Source: Bacillus benzoevorans (GTDB lineage: Bacteria; Bacillota; Bacilli; Bacillales; Cytobacillaceae). Taken from it: a stretch of DNA of 41,883 bases. Positions 24,171 through 32,080 of the stretch are shown here, in pieces. The first letter of the stretch is position 1, and every line of letters begins with the position of its first letter. Position numbers and translations under genes: made by a program. The notes below the pieces were generated by a model that did not search any database, was not told the origin of the DNA, and was given only the letters and a program-made list of their open reading frames with translations. The DNA lies in NCBI RefSeq assembly GCF_014207535.1, contig NZ_JACHGK010000028.1, positions 1-41,883 of the forward strand. Reading direction: 5' to 3'.

Positions 24171-24182
24171 GAGGTGTGGATC

Positions 24183-25367
24183 GTGAGGAAAATCATTTAT
24201 GGGACTCTCGTTGCTGTGTTATTGCTTGCCGGATGTGCACCTAATTTTCAAAAACAAGAAGAGGTTGTGCAGAATCAAAAGGATTCCGAGGAAAAGGCGA
24301 TTATACCGAAATATAAAATATCTGAAGAATATTACCGGACTATTCTTCCCTTTAAAGCGTCTGAGTCCCGGGGGTTGGTCGTCAATAATTTAAATACCCG
24401 CTATGATATTAGTGAATTTGAAACAGGGTTAATGCGGGTGGCACAGACTCAATTTGATCCGGACAAGTATTTGTTTCAGGAAGGGCAGTATTTAAAAAGA
24501 GAAACAGTCAGTTTATGGCTGAATCGCAAATTTACGGATGAACAATTTGCGCAAAAAATGAAAGAAAACAAAAAGCTCAAGGAATCCGATAATATCGGTC
24601 TTAATCCTATCGACGCGGGAGTAGGTACGGTCAAAGAACGAAATGAAAAAAGTCCAATTTATTTGGCGCATATATTGGAGCACAACTACTTAATTAAAGG
24701 GGAAAATGACAAAGTCAGTCTTGGCGGTGTGGTCATTGGTCTGGCATTAAACTCTGTTCACTACTATCAAGAGGTTCAATACGGAGCAACTTATGAAACG
24801 GATATATCCCATGAGGTGGTAGAACAGAAAGGCAAGGAAATCGCCCAAGAGGTCATAAACCGGCTGCGGACGATTGACGGGCTGAAGGATGTACCGATTA
24901 CCATTGCTTTATTTGAACAGAAAAGCAGAACATCGGTCGTTCCAGGGAATTTCTTCAGTTATGCCACTGTGAACAGCGGCAATTCGGAAATCAATGATTG
25001 GAAAAAGATTAACGAGAAATATATGTTATTCCCTTCAGGTGAAGCAACGGAACAGCACCGGGATGATGCTACGGCATTTTCGAATTTTAAACAGGATGTA
25101 GAAAAATATTTTCCGAACTTTAACGGGGTTGTCGGCAAGGCATTTTATGCAGGAGGGAACTTGCAAAGCTTAAGTATCGACATTCCGATTCAATTTTACG
25201 GAAAAACAGAGGCAATCGGCTTTACGCAATTTGTAACGGGAAAAGTAATGGAGCATTTTCCGGATTATATTGCGGTTGAAGTCAATGTATCTTCGGTAAA
25301 TGGACCTGAAGCGTTAATTGTCAAGAAAGCCGAACAGAAGGAGCCATTCGTTCATATTTATCAATAA
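24183..25367 (+). CDS. yerH: CamS-family lipoprotein YerH
   Basis: A 394-residue predicted lipoprotein of the CamS sex-pheromone family. From GTG 24183 the signal peptide is MRKIIYGTLVAVLLLAGC, with the lipobox cysteine at residue 18. AGAGGTG (24170-24176) is the ribosome binding site, overlapping the ligA end; an upstream GTG at 24174 lies within that site. Conserved parts include YYRTILPFKASESRGLV, EFETGLMRVAQ, NSPIYLAHILEH-like and QVPITIAL-like segments. The mature function is unknown. In staphylococci and enterococci the signal peptide of CamS yields a peptide pheromone; that is not shown here. Confidence 0.85.
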   Translation: MRKIIYGTLVAVLLLAGCAPNFQKQEEVVQNQKDSEEKAIIPKYKISEEYYRTILPFKASESRGLVVNNLNTRYDISEFETGLMRVAQTQFDPDKYLFQEGQYLKRETVSLWLNRKFTDEQFAQKMKENKKLKESDNIGLNPIDAGVGTVKERNEKSPIYLAHILEHNYLIKGENDKVSLGGVVIGLALNSVHYYQEVQYGATYETDISHEVVEQKGKEIAQEVINRLRTIDGLKDVPITIALFEQKSRTSVVPGNFFSYATVNSGNSEINDWKKINEKYMLFPSGEATEQHRDDATAFSNFKQDVEKYFPNFNGVVGKAFYAGGNLQSLSIDIPIQFYGKTEAIGFTQFVTGKVMEHFPDYIAVEVNVSSVNGPEALIVKKAEQKEPFVHIYQ

Positions 25368-25373
25368 TGCATA

Positions 25374-25402
25374 AGAAGGCACAGATTGTGTCTTCTTTTT
25401 TT
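25374..25402 (+). terminator. Intrinsic terminator after yerH
   Basis: AGAAGGCACA (25374-25383) pairs with TGTGTCTTCT (25387-25396), with one mismatch, and T follows to 25402. It closes the pcrA-ligA-yerH operon. Confidence 0.85.
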
Positions 25403-25525
25403 GCGTGCAGTTTCAAAAGGCGGTCATTGCATGGACGCCAAAAGCGGGGACTATGACTATAAGTGTAAATTTCACCTACTGCGTGTGAAAAATAAGACTA
25501 ATCTTTCCGGATGGATAATAGACTG

Positions 25526-25535
25526 AACTATAGTT
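25526..25535. promoter_or_regulatory. Palindrome upstream of aceB
   Basis: AACTATAGTT is a perfect 10-bp palindrome about 90 bases upstream of the aceB -10 element. It could be an operator. The rest of the 25403-25600 stretch holds a weak TTTCAC/GTGAAA inverted repeat (25470-25475/25485-25490) and nothing else I recognise. Confidence 0.3.
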
Positions 25536-25624
25536 TGTTTAGATGTTGTTGAGGGAATAGTAGATCTATTTTGAAAAGTGCTAAATTTTAGAAAAAACAT
25601 GTTTCATTTTAGTCTTAACTGTTA

Positions 25625-25646
25625 TATAATACGTTTAGTAACTAAA
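25625..25646 (+). promoter_or_regulatory. aceB promoter -10 and overlapping operator-like palindrome
   Basis: TATAAT (25625-25630) is followed three bases later by TTTAGTAACTAAA (25634-25646), a perfect 13-bp palindrome over the expected transcription start. The -35 candidate TTTCAT (25602-25607, 17-base spacer) is weak. A repressor bound to the palindrome would block aceBA transcription; the regulator is unknown. Confidence 0.55.
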
Positions 25647-25679
25647 ATATGTATTATAACAAGGAGTGATTTGAATAGT

Positions 25680-27272
25680 ATGTCCACTCAAACTACCGGA
25701 ATTCAAATTGTTGGAGCACTGAAACCAGGATATGAGGAAATACTAACTCCACAAGCACTCAAGTTTCTTGAAGAAATTGAAACAAGGTTTAGTGCAAGGA
25801 GAAAAGAACTTTTGGAAATGAGACGGAACAGGCAGCAAGACATTGACCGGGGAAAACTGCCAACCTTCCTGCCTGAAACAGAAGACATTCGCAATGGTGA
25901 TTGGACAATTAGACCATTGCCGAAGGATCTGCAAGACCGGCGGGTGGAAATCACAGGACCGACCGATCGGAAAATGATCATTAATGCCCTGAATTCAGGT
26001 GCAAAAGTGTTTATGGCAGACTGTGAAGATGCTACATCGCCAACATGGGAAAGCATTATCGAAGGACAAATCAATTTAAGAGATGCAGTGAATCGAACAA
26101 TCTCTTTTAAGAATCCAGATGGAAAAGAATACAGGCTGCAGGATGAAACAGCTGTATTGCTTGTTCGTCCCCGTGGATTGCACTTGGAAGAGAAGAATCT
26201 ATTATTAGCGGGAAAAAGGATTTCCGGTAGTTTCGTAGATTTCGGACTGTATTTCTTCCACAACGTGAATCAACTTCTCCAACGCGGCACAGGTCCGTAC
26301 TTTTACTTACCAAAACTCGAAAGCCATCTAGAGGCCAGACTGTGGAATGATGTCTTTAATTTTGCCCAGGACTACCTGAGTATTCCGAAGGGGACGATTA
26401 AAGCGACAGTGCTGATTGAAACCATTCTTGCTTCCTTTGAAATGAATGAAATTCTCTTTGAATTAAAAGATCATTCAGCAGGATTAAACTGCGGCCGCTG
26501 GGATTATATTTTTAGCTATATCAAGAAACTCCGTAATCAAGATGAAATCATCCTTCCAGATCGTTCCCAAGTCACCATGACTGTACCATTCATGAGATCA
26601 TACTCACTGTTAACCATTCAAACCTGCCACCGGCGTAATGCACCCGCTATCGGGGGAATGGCGGCACAAATCCCGGTGCGGAATAATCCGCAGGCAAATG
26701 AAGAAGCATTTGCCAAGGTTCGTGCAGACAAGGAACGCGAGGCACGCGACGGACATGATGGAACATGGGTTGCACATCCAGGGCTTGTTCCGGTAGCGCT
26801 GGAAGTTTTCAATCGTGAAATGCCGCAAAAGAATCAAATCAATTCAGGAAAACAAATGGATATTACCGTAGCGCCGGAGGAGCTGTTGGCTGTTCCGGAT
26901 GGAACCATTACAGAAGCTGGGGTGCGAATGAATATTAATGTCGGTATTCAATATACAGCCTCCTGGTTATGCGGCAGAGGTGCTGCACCGATTTATAACC
27001 TCATGGAAGATGCAGCAACTGCTGAAATCAGCCGCGCCCAACTGTGGCAATGGATTCGTCATCCTAAAGGAATCTTAGATGACGGAAGAAAAATCACAGT
27101 TGAAATGTATCAGAGACTGAAGGCGGAAGAATTAGTGCGGATTCAATCGGAGTTGGGCGAGGAAGCCTACAGAAATGGACGTTTTGAAGAAGCAATTAAA
27201 TTATTTGACCGTTTAATCTTACAGGATGAGTTTGCGGACTTCTTAACTTTGCCTGGTTATGAAGCACTGTAA
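25680..27272 (+). CDS. aceB: Malate synthase A (AceB)
   Basis: Malate synthase condenses glyoxylate and acetyl-CoA to malate, the second step of the glyoxylate shunt. The 530-residue enzyme is the A-type: it shows MADCEDATSPTW, VRPRGLHLEE, YFYLPKLESHLEA, TVLIETILASFEM, LNCGRWDYIFSYIK and HDGTWVAHPGLVP. AAGGAG (25661-25666) lies 13 bases before ATG 25680. An in-frame TTG at 25671 is better spaced and cannot be excluded. Longer upstream frames run through the promoter and are not real. aceA follows, forming an aceBA pair that allows growth on acetate or fatty acids. Confidence 0.95.
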   Translation: MSTQTTGIQIVGALKPGYEEILTPQALKFLEEIETRFSARRKELLEMRRNRQQDIDRGKLPTFLPETEDIRNGDWTIRPLPKDLQDRRVEITGPTDRKMIINALNSGAKVFMADCEDATSPTWESIIEGQINLRDAVNRTISFKNPDGKEYRLQDETAVLLVRPRGLHLEEKNLLLAGKRISGSFVDFGLYFFHNVNQLLQRGTGPYFYLPKLESHLEARLWNDVFNFAQDYLSIPKGTIKATVLIETILASFEMNEILFELKDHSAGLNCGRWDYIFSYIKKLRNQDEIILPDRSQVTMTVPFMRSYSLLTIQTCHRRNAPAIGGMAAQIPVRNNPQANEEAFAKVRADKEREARDGHDGTWVAHPGLVPVALEVFNREMPQKNQINSGKQMDITVAPEELLAVPDGTITEAGVRMNINVGIQYTASWLCGRGAAPIYNLMEDAATAEISRAQLWQWIRHPKGILDDGRKITVEMYQRLKAEELVRIQSELGEEAYRNGRFEEAIKLFDRLILQDEFADFLTLPGYEAL

Positions 27273-27387
27273 AGACAAAATACTAGTTATCATGCCGGGG
27301 GATTACTGGGATTAAGTCCTTTGGTATAAAGAAGTGACGGAATATTCAATTTATTATAATAAAAATATACTAAGGGAGGATTTTAAT

Positions 27388-28665
27388 ATGACAGATGCAA
27401 GAGTACAACAATTACGTGAAAGCTGGAGCCAAGAAAGATGGAACGGAATTAAAAGACCTTATTCTGCAGAGGATGTCATCAAACTGCGGGGTTCCATTGA
27501 CATTGAGTATACACTGGCACGCCGCGGCGCTGAAAAGCTGTGGAAGCTTTTAAAAGAAGAGGATTATGTTCATGCATTAGGTGCATTGACCGGAAATCAA
27601 GCTGTTCAGCAAGTAAAAGCGGGTCTTAAGGCGATTTATTTGAGCGGCTGGCAGGTAGCGGCAGATGCAAACCTTGCCGGACAAATGTATCCTGACCAAA
27701 GCTTATATCCGGCTAACAGTGTTCCGTCTGTAGTGAAACGTATCAACCAGGCTCTTCAACGTGCAGACCAAATTCATCATACTGAAGGAGATCATACCAT
27801 TGATTGGTTTGCTCCAATTATGGCAGATGCGGAAGCAGGATTTGGCGGTCAGTTAAACGTATTTGAACTCATGAAAGGTATGATTGAAGCGGGTGCCTCC
27901 GGGGTTCACTTTGAAGACCAGCTTTCTTCCGAGAAAAAATGCGGCCATCTTGGAGGAAAGGTTCTCCTTCCTACGCAAACAGCTGTGCGCAATCTCATTG
28001 CAGCCCGCTTGGCAGCAGACGTGATGGGAGTACCAACAATCTTAGTGGCACGGACAGATGCGGATGCTGCAGACCTGATTACAAGTGATGTTGACCCATA
28101 TGATCGACCGTTTATTACAGGTGAGCGGACAGCGGAAGGATTTTTCCGTACTAAAGCGGGCCTTGACCAAGCGATTGCTCGGGGACTTGCCTATGCACCA
28201 TATGCCGACCTGATCTGGTGCGAAACATCTGAACCGAATCTCGAAGATGCAAAACGTTTTGCTGATGCCATCCATGAAAAGTTCCCTGGCAAGCCGCTTG
28301 CTTATAACTGTTCGCCATCCTTTAACTGGAAAGCAAAACTTGATGAAGAAACCATTGCTAAGTTCCAAAGTGAAATCGCAAAAATGGGCTATAAATTCCA
28401 ATTCGTAACCCTTGCCGGTTTCCATGCGTTGAACCACAGCATGTTTGAATTAGCCCGCGGTTATAAAGATCGTGGAATGGCTGCTTATTCTGAATTGCAG
28501 CAGGGAGAATTCCAAAGTGAACAGTACGGCTATACCGCAACAAGACATCAGCGCGAAGTAGGAACAGGCTACTTCGATCAAGTAGCAACCATTGTATCAG
28601 GAGGAACCTCTTCCACAACGGCACTAAAAGGTTCAACAGAGGAAGCACAGTTTACTTCCAAATAA
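27388..28665 (+). CDS. aceA: Isocitrate lyase (AceA)
   Basis: Isocitrate lyase splits isocitrate to succinate and glyoxylate, the first glyoxylate shunt step. The 425-residue protein carries the signature KKCGHLGGKVLLP with catalytic Cys185, the substrate-binding GNQAVQQVKAGLKAIYLSGW, and metal-binding ADAEAGFGG. AAGGGAGGA precedes ATG 27388; an in-frame upstream start lacks a site and adds unconserved residues. It follows aceB by 115 bases with no terminator between and is probably cotranscribed. Confidence 0.96.
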   Translation: MTDARVQQLRESWSQERWNGIKRPYSAEDVIKLRGSIDIEYTLARRGAEKLWKLLKEEDYVHALGALTGNQAVQQVKAGLKAIYLSGWQVAADANLAGQMYPDQSLYPANSVPSVVKRINQALQRADQIHHTEGDHTIDWFAPIMADAEAGFGGQLNVFELMKGMIEAGASGVHFEDQLSSEKKCGHLGGKVLLPTQTAVRNLIAARLAADVMGVPTILVARTDADAADLITSDVDPYDRPFITGERTAEGFFRTKAGLDQAIARGLAYAPYADLIWCETSEPNLEDAKRFADAIHEKFPGKPLAYNCSPSFNWKAKLDEETIAKFQSEIAKMGYKFQFVTLAGFHALNHSMFELARGYKDRGMAAYSELQQGEFQSEQYGYTATRHQREVGTGYFDQVATIVSGGTSSTTALKGSTEEAQFTSK

Positions 28666-28670
28666 AACAA

Positions 28671-28707
28671 GGGGACGGTTCTCCCGTTTCCCTAATTACT
28701 TCCATAT
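28671..28707 (+). repeat. Stop-proximal GGGGACGG repeat, copy 1
   Basis: GGGGACGGTTCTCCCG, then TTTCCCTAATTACTTCCATAT, starts six bases after the aceA stop. It resembles the sequence after the SLH gene stop (30971) and, less, that after the last gene (41524). The outer GGG/CCC bases can form a small hairpin. Confidence 0.6.
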
Positions 28708-28708
28708 C

Positions 28709-28752
28709 CCCTCGCGCGGCAGTCCGGCTTCGCTGCTTCGATCGTGTGAGGG
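28709..28752 (+). other. Hairpin after aceA
   Basis: CCCTCGCGCG (28709-28718) pairs with CGTGTGAGGG (28743-28752), with two G-U pairs, and GCAG (28719-28722) with CTGC (28733-28736). It has no T-run. It precedes the terminator at 28768. Confidence 0.5.
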
Positions 28753-28767
28753 TATCCAATATTTAAG

Positions 28768-28794
28768 AAAACCCCCTTCTTTGAAGGGGGTTTT
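28768..28794 (+). terminator. Intrinsic terminator of aceBA
   Basis: AAAACCCCCTTC (28768-28779) pairs perfectly with GAAGGGGGTTTT (28783-28794) around a three-base loop. It can work on both strands. Confidence 0.9.
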
Positions 28795-29088
28795 ACATTG
28801 GGGCACGTTTGTTTTCGCATACCCTCTTTTCAGTTAATAAATAAAAGTACAATTTTGTTAAAATATGGGATTATGGGTGTATTTCTTAAGTATGAATAGC
28901 TGGTAGAGCAGATGGTAGAATCGTAAATTACGCGATCAAATTATGCCATTGTTCTTATTTCTGCGCCTAATCTCCAATTTTAGTTAAAATATGTAAAATT
29001 CTAACAGTTATAAGGTACTATATATTAATTGTAGATTTATTATTAAGATAATTTTGAATAGTGGTCAAGTTGAAAAGGGGGATTTTTC
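28795..29088. other. AT-rich region upstream of the SLH protein gene
   Basis: No gene is seen. GTTAAAATATG occurs twice (about 28858-28868 and 28983-28993). A TATATT at 29021-29026 could be a -10 element but has no acceptable -35. The region ends in the AAAAGGGGGA ribosome binding site. Confidence 0.4.
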
Positions 29089-30966
29089 ATGAGGAAAACG
29101 GCAAAAGGCTTCTATATTTGTCTGGCGGTGATACTATCTGTTTTATTAGCCTTCGGAGCACCGGTAATGGCTGCCGCTCAGCATCCATTTAAAGATGTTA
29201 TCTCCAGGTATGATGAATCCGTTGGTTATTTTTACAATGCCGGGGTAATTAACGGGACAAGTAAAACGGAATTTGGCACATATGACTCCTTGAAAAGGGG
29301 GGACGCGGCGGTTATTCTATCTAGAGCTTTGAGTTTAGACGCAGCCAATGCGCCAGATGCGGGATTTAAAGATGTAAACAGCCGCATGAAAGGACATGTG
29401 AATGCTCTAGTTAAAGAAGGAATTATGAATGGATTCAGTGATACTGTATTTTCTCCGGATAGTTATCTGACCCGCGGGCAAATGGCCAGTATCCTTGTAC
29501 ACGCATTTAACTTAGAGAACTATGCCAAACCAACTCCATTTACCGATTTGTCCATCTCCTTCAAGGATGAAATCGAGGCGCTTTATGGTGCAGGTATTAC
29601 CGGTGGAATCTCTGCCACGAAGTATGGAACAAACGAACAAATTAAACGCGGTGATTTTACGTTCCTGCTTTATAAAACTATGAAACTGGCTGCTGAATCT
29701 ACGGTGAAAAATGTGAACGCCATCGATCCGATTCATGTTCCCGCTGGCGCTGTCTTAGCAGAGGTCAATCTGCCGCAGACTGTGGGTGTCGTTTATAATG
29801 ACGGAGCCGCCGGCACAAGAAAGGTACAGTGGAATACAACCGGATTAGATTTAAACACATCAGCAGAATATACGCTGCAAGGGGCAGTTGAGGGAACGGC
29901 TTTAAAAGCAAGCGTAAAAGTGGTTGTTCATAATCCTAGCGTACAGCAGCCTAGTGATATCACGGTTGTGAAGGGAACAAGCCTTGCCAATGTCAATTTA
30001 CCAAAACAAGTCAAACTAACTTACAATGGCAGTATGACGGTAAACAGAAATGTTACTTGGGATACAACAGGTCTTGATTTAGATAAGGCCGGTACTTATG
30101 TGTTAAGCGGTGAAGTAGACCGACTATACCGATACACGACGATTAAGGTGATTGTAAAGAATACGAATGTGGAAGCACTGCAGGATATTAAAGTAGCAAA
30201 AGGAACGGCATTGAAGGATGTTCCGCTGCCAACGCAGGTTAAACTTCTTTACAATGACGGAACTTATGAATACAAAAATGTCACCTGGAATGTCTCCGGA
30301 TTAAATTTAAACAAGTCAGGCGAATATGTACTGACCGGAGCCATTGCTAATACGCAATGGACGGCAACGGTTAAGGTCATTGTGACAGAAGATCGATATC
30401 CGGACAGAGTAGAATTGAATACATCATCTGTCACGCTGCAAAAAGGAACATCTATTCAGCTGAATGCTGTGCTTTACCCAAGCAATGTGACAAATAAAGT
30501 TGTTTACTGGTCCTCAAGCAATAACTCTGTCGCAACGGTTAATGGATCCGGCAACGTAACAGCTGTTGCCACAGGTCAGGCTGTCATCGTTGTCACAACC
30601 GCTAATGGAAAAACGGCTGCAGCTACGATTACTGTCGTTGATAACTATGTACCAAATCTTGAAGTGAATGCTTATGCCGGTATCGTAGATAGCAACAACT
30701 GGATTAAGAGAATCAATTTTGCTATTAATAATAATGGCTCCAATACCGTTTCATTGGAAAAAATTGAGGTTTACGAGGGCGTAACGATTGATGAAACCTA
30801 CACAAAAGCTGAGCTTGAGAGCAATAACATCACAACGTCCATTACCCCTAATATGCGTTGGACTATGCATATAGACTGGTCCTATGGACTAAATCCCGAC
30901 ACCAGCTCTGTAAAAATCTACATCAAAGCAAATGGCCAAACCTACGTATATACAAGAGAAGTATAA
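29089..30966 (+). CDS. Secreted SLH-domain protein with Ig-like domains
   Basis: A 625-residue exported protein. A signal peptide (1 to about 29, ending PVMAAA) is followed by three SLH repeats (about 33-81, 93-140, 151-200; e.g. DSYLTRGQMASILVHAF), which anchor proteins to pyruvylated cell-wall polymers. Three similar Ig-like domains of about 70 residues follow (213-281, 287-357, 363-432), each with a GLDLN/GLNLN turn and an alternating-strand VKVIV end. Then comes a BIG2 domain (440-517; SSSNNSVATVNGSGNVTAVATG) and a C-terminal region (523-625) I do not recognise. No enzymatic domain is visible. AAAAGGGGGA precedes the ATG. It is a monocistronic unit with its own terminator. Confidence 0.85.
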   Translation: MRKTAKGFYICLAVILSVLLAFGAPVMAAAQHPFKDVISRYDESVGYFYNAGVINGTSKTEFGTYDSLKRGDAAVILSRALSLDAANAPDAGFKDVNSRMKGHVNALVKEGIMNGFSDTVFSPDSYLTRGQMASILVHAFNLENYAKPTPFTDLSISFKDEIEALYGAGITGGISATKYGTNEQIKRGDFTFLLYKTMKLAAESTVKNVNAIDPIHVPAGAVLAEVNLPQTVGVVYNDGAAGTRKVQWNTTGLDLNTSAEYTLQGAVEGTALKASVKVVVHNPSVQQPSDITVVKGTSLANVNLPKQVKLTYNGSMTVNRNVTWDTTGLDLDKAGTYVLSGEVDRLYRYTTIKVIVKNTNVEALQDIKVAKGTALKDVPLPTQVKLLYNDGTYEYKNVTWNVSGLNLNKSGEYVLTGAIANTQWTATVKVIVTEDRYPDRVELNTSSVTLQKGTSIQLNAVLYPSNVTNKVVYWSSSNNSVATVNGSGNVTAVATGQAVIVVTTANGKTAAATITVVDNYVPNLEVNAYAGIVDSNNWIKRINFAINNNGSNTVSLEKIEVYEGVTIDETYTKAELESNNITTSITPNMRWTMHIDWSYGLNPDTSSVKIYIKANGQTYVYTREV

Positions 30967-30970
30967 ACAG

Positions 30971-31005
30971 GGGGACGATTCTCCTGTTCCACTAATTATT
31001 ACCAT
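30971..31005 (+). repeat. Stop-proximal GGGGACGG repeat, copy 2
   Basis: GGGGACGATTCTCCTG, then TTCCACTAATTATTACCAT, starts five bases after the SLH gene stop. It aligns along its length with copy 1 at 28671. Confidence 0.6.
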
Positions 31006-31022
31006 TTAACATTAGAATGGAT

Positions 31023-31078
31023 AAATCCTCCCGTGAGGCAGTAAGAGATGCTGATTCTGCCGTGCGGGAGGATTTTTT
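31023..31078 (+). terminator. Intrinsic terminator of the SLH gene
   Basis: AAATCCTCCCG (31023-31033) pairs with CGGGAGGATTT (31065-31075), extended by an inner GGCAG/CTGCC helix (31037-31041/31057-31061). T runs to 31078. Confidence 0.92.
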
Positions 31079-31211
31079 GCTATATTCATATCAATCCGCC
31101 CCCCCTCCGCCGCTGCATGCTTTTCACAGAAATTGGGGATGCTGACAATATTCACTTTATTTGCATTTGAGGCATACATAATAGTAAATATAAAAGGAGG
31201 AGGGATCTGAT

Positions 31212-31652
31212 TTGAATAAGCCGGATGTTGAAGATTATCTTACGCAGGGAATACATGGCGCGAAGGAAACGAATCCTGATGAAAGAAGAAAATTTCTTGG
31301 CGGTCTGCGGGAACGGGTAGAAATTGCCCTGACCCAGGAACAAGTAAAGGAGGATGCCGTCTACCAGGAAGTAGAGCAGGCCATGAAGAATCATAAAGAA
31401 ACCCAGCTCCTGTTAAATGGACATCTCGATTATGGATATTTATCAAAATATATCAAAATAGCGGATCAAAATAACATCCCTTATACTATGGTAACCAATG
31501 AAGACCATAACTCAGATATTGGACTCGTCTTGGCACATAAAGAAGCGGTCGATAAGGAAAATATTTTTGTCACAAAGAAATTTGACATTTCTGAGCAGCA
31601 GAAAGAAAAAAAGGGGATCTTTTCTTTTTTTAATAAAATCCTTGGTTCTTAA
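31212..31652 (+). CDS. yueI: YueI-family protein (DUF1694)
   Basis: A 146-residue soluble protein of the YueI/DUF1694 family. The N-terminal YLTQGIHGAKETNPDERRKF and GGLRERVEIALTQEQV match the family core. A central strand-rich part (LLLNGHLDYGYLSKYIKIA) follows, and the basic C-terminal tail (KKGIFSFFNKILGS) is probably variable. Its function is unknown to me. Translation starts at TTG 31212, supported by AAAGGAGGAGGG just upstream; no suitable ATG exists. It is a single gene between the SLH terminator and its own hairpin. Confidence 0.8.
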   Translation: MNKPDVEDYLTQGIHGAKETNPDERRKFLGGLRERVEIALTQEQVKEDAVYQEVEQAMKNHKETQLLLNGHLDYGYLSKYIKIADQNNIPYTMVTNEDHNSDIGLVLAHKEAVDKENIFVTKKFDISEQQKEKKGIFSFFNKILGS

Positions 31653-31666
31653 TAAGTAGAAAAAAA

Positions 31667-31700
31667 GGGTCAGCCACGCTAGCATATCGAGGGCTGATCC
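31667..31700 (+). terminator. Probable terminator after yueI
   Basis: GGGTCAGCC (31667-31675) pairs with GGCTGATCC (31692-31700), with one G-U pair. The following bases (TCTTGTTT) are only moderately T-rich. Confidence 0.55.
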
Positions 31701-31702
31701 TC

Positions 31703-31734
31703 TTGTTTAGAGCGGTAAAGTTTGATATTATCAA
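31703..31734 (+). promoter_or_regulatory. Possible gatC promoter with palindrome
   Basis: TTGTTT (31703-31708) and TATTAT (31726-31731) are 17 bases apart. The -10 is inside TTGATATTATCAA (31722-31734), a perfect 13-bp palindrome that could be an operator. Downstream, the minus-strand sequence GTTATCGAACAAT (31759-31747) matches a PurBox at 11 of 13 positions. Confidence 0.35.
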
Positions 31735-31776
31735 TATTATTGTGCGATTGTTCGATAACCTTGGAGGTGACATGAA

Positions 31777-32067
31777 ATGACAAGAATTACAATCGATGAA
31801 GTAAAGCATGTAGCGAATTTAGCGAGACTTGCGATTACCGAAGATGAGGCTGACAAGTTTGCCAAACAGCTGGATGCCATTATCACATTTGCCGAGCAAT
31901 TAAATGAATTAGATACAGACAACATTGAGCCAACATCCCACGTGCTGGATATGAAAAATGTTTTCCGCGAAGATGTGGCGAAGCCGGGATTGCCGGTGGA
32001 AGAAGTAGTGAAAAATGCACCAGATCATGAAGATGGTCAAATTAAGGTGCCGGCCATTATAGACTAA
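31777..32067 (+). CDS. gatC: Asp-tRNA(Asn)/Glu-tRNA(Gln) amidotransferase subunit C
   Basis: GatC is the small stabilising subunit of GatCAB, which converts Glu-tRNA(Gln) to Gln-tRNA(Gln) and, in organisms lacking asparaginyl-tRNA synthetase, Asp-tRNA(Asn). The 96 residues include the family pattern VKHVANLARLAITEDE and NIEPTSHVLDMKNVFREDV. TTGGAGGTG precedes the ATG. gatA begins 13 bases after its stop. Confidence 0.96.
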   Translation: MTRITIDEVKHVANLARLAITEDEADKFAKQLDAIITFAEQLNELDTDNIEPTSHVLDMKNVFREDVAKPGLPVEEVVKNAPDHEDGQIKVPAIID

Positions 32068-32080
32068 GGAGGAGAGACGG

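Noticed and set aside
25578..25679. N-terminal extension of malate synthase
   Set aside because: It runs through the promoter -10 and the operator-like palindrome, and the residues are unlike the family.
25703..26263. Minus-strand frame of 186 codons inside aceB
   Set aside because: Antisense to conserved malate synthase sequence; serine-rich composition and no start signals.
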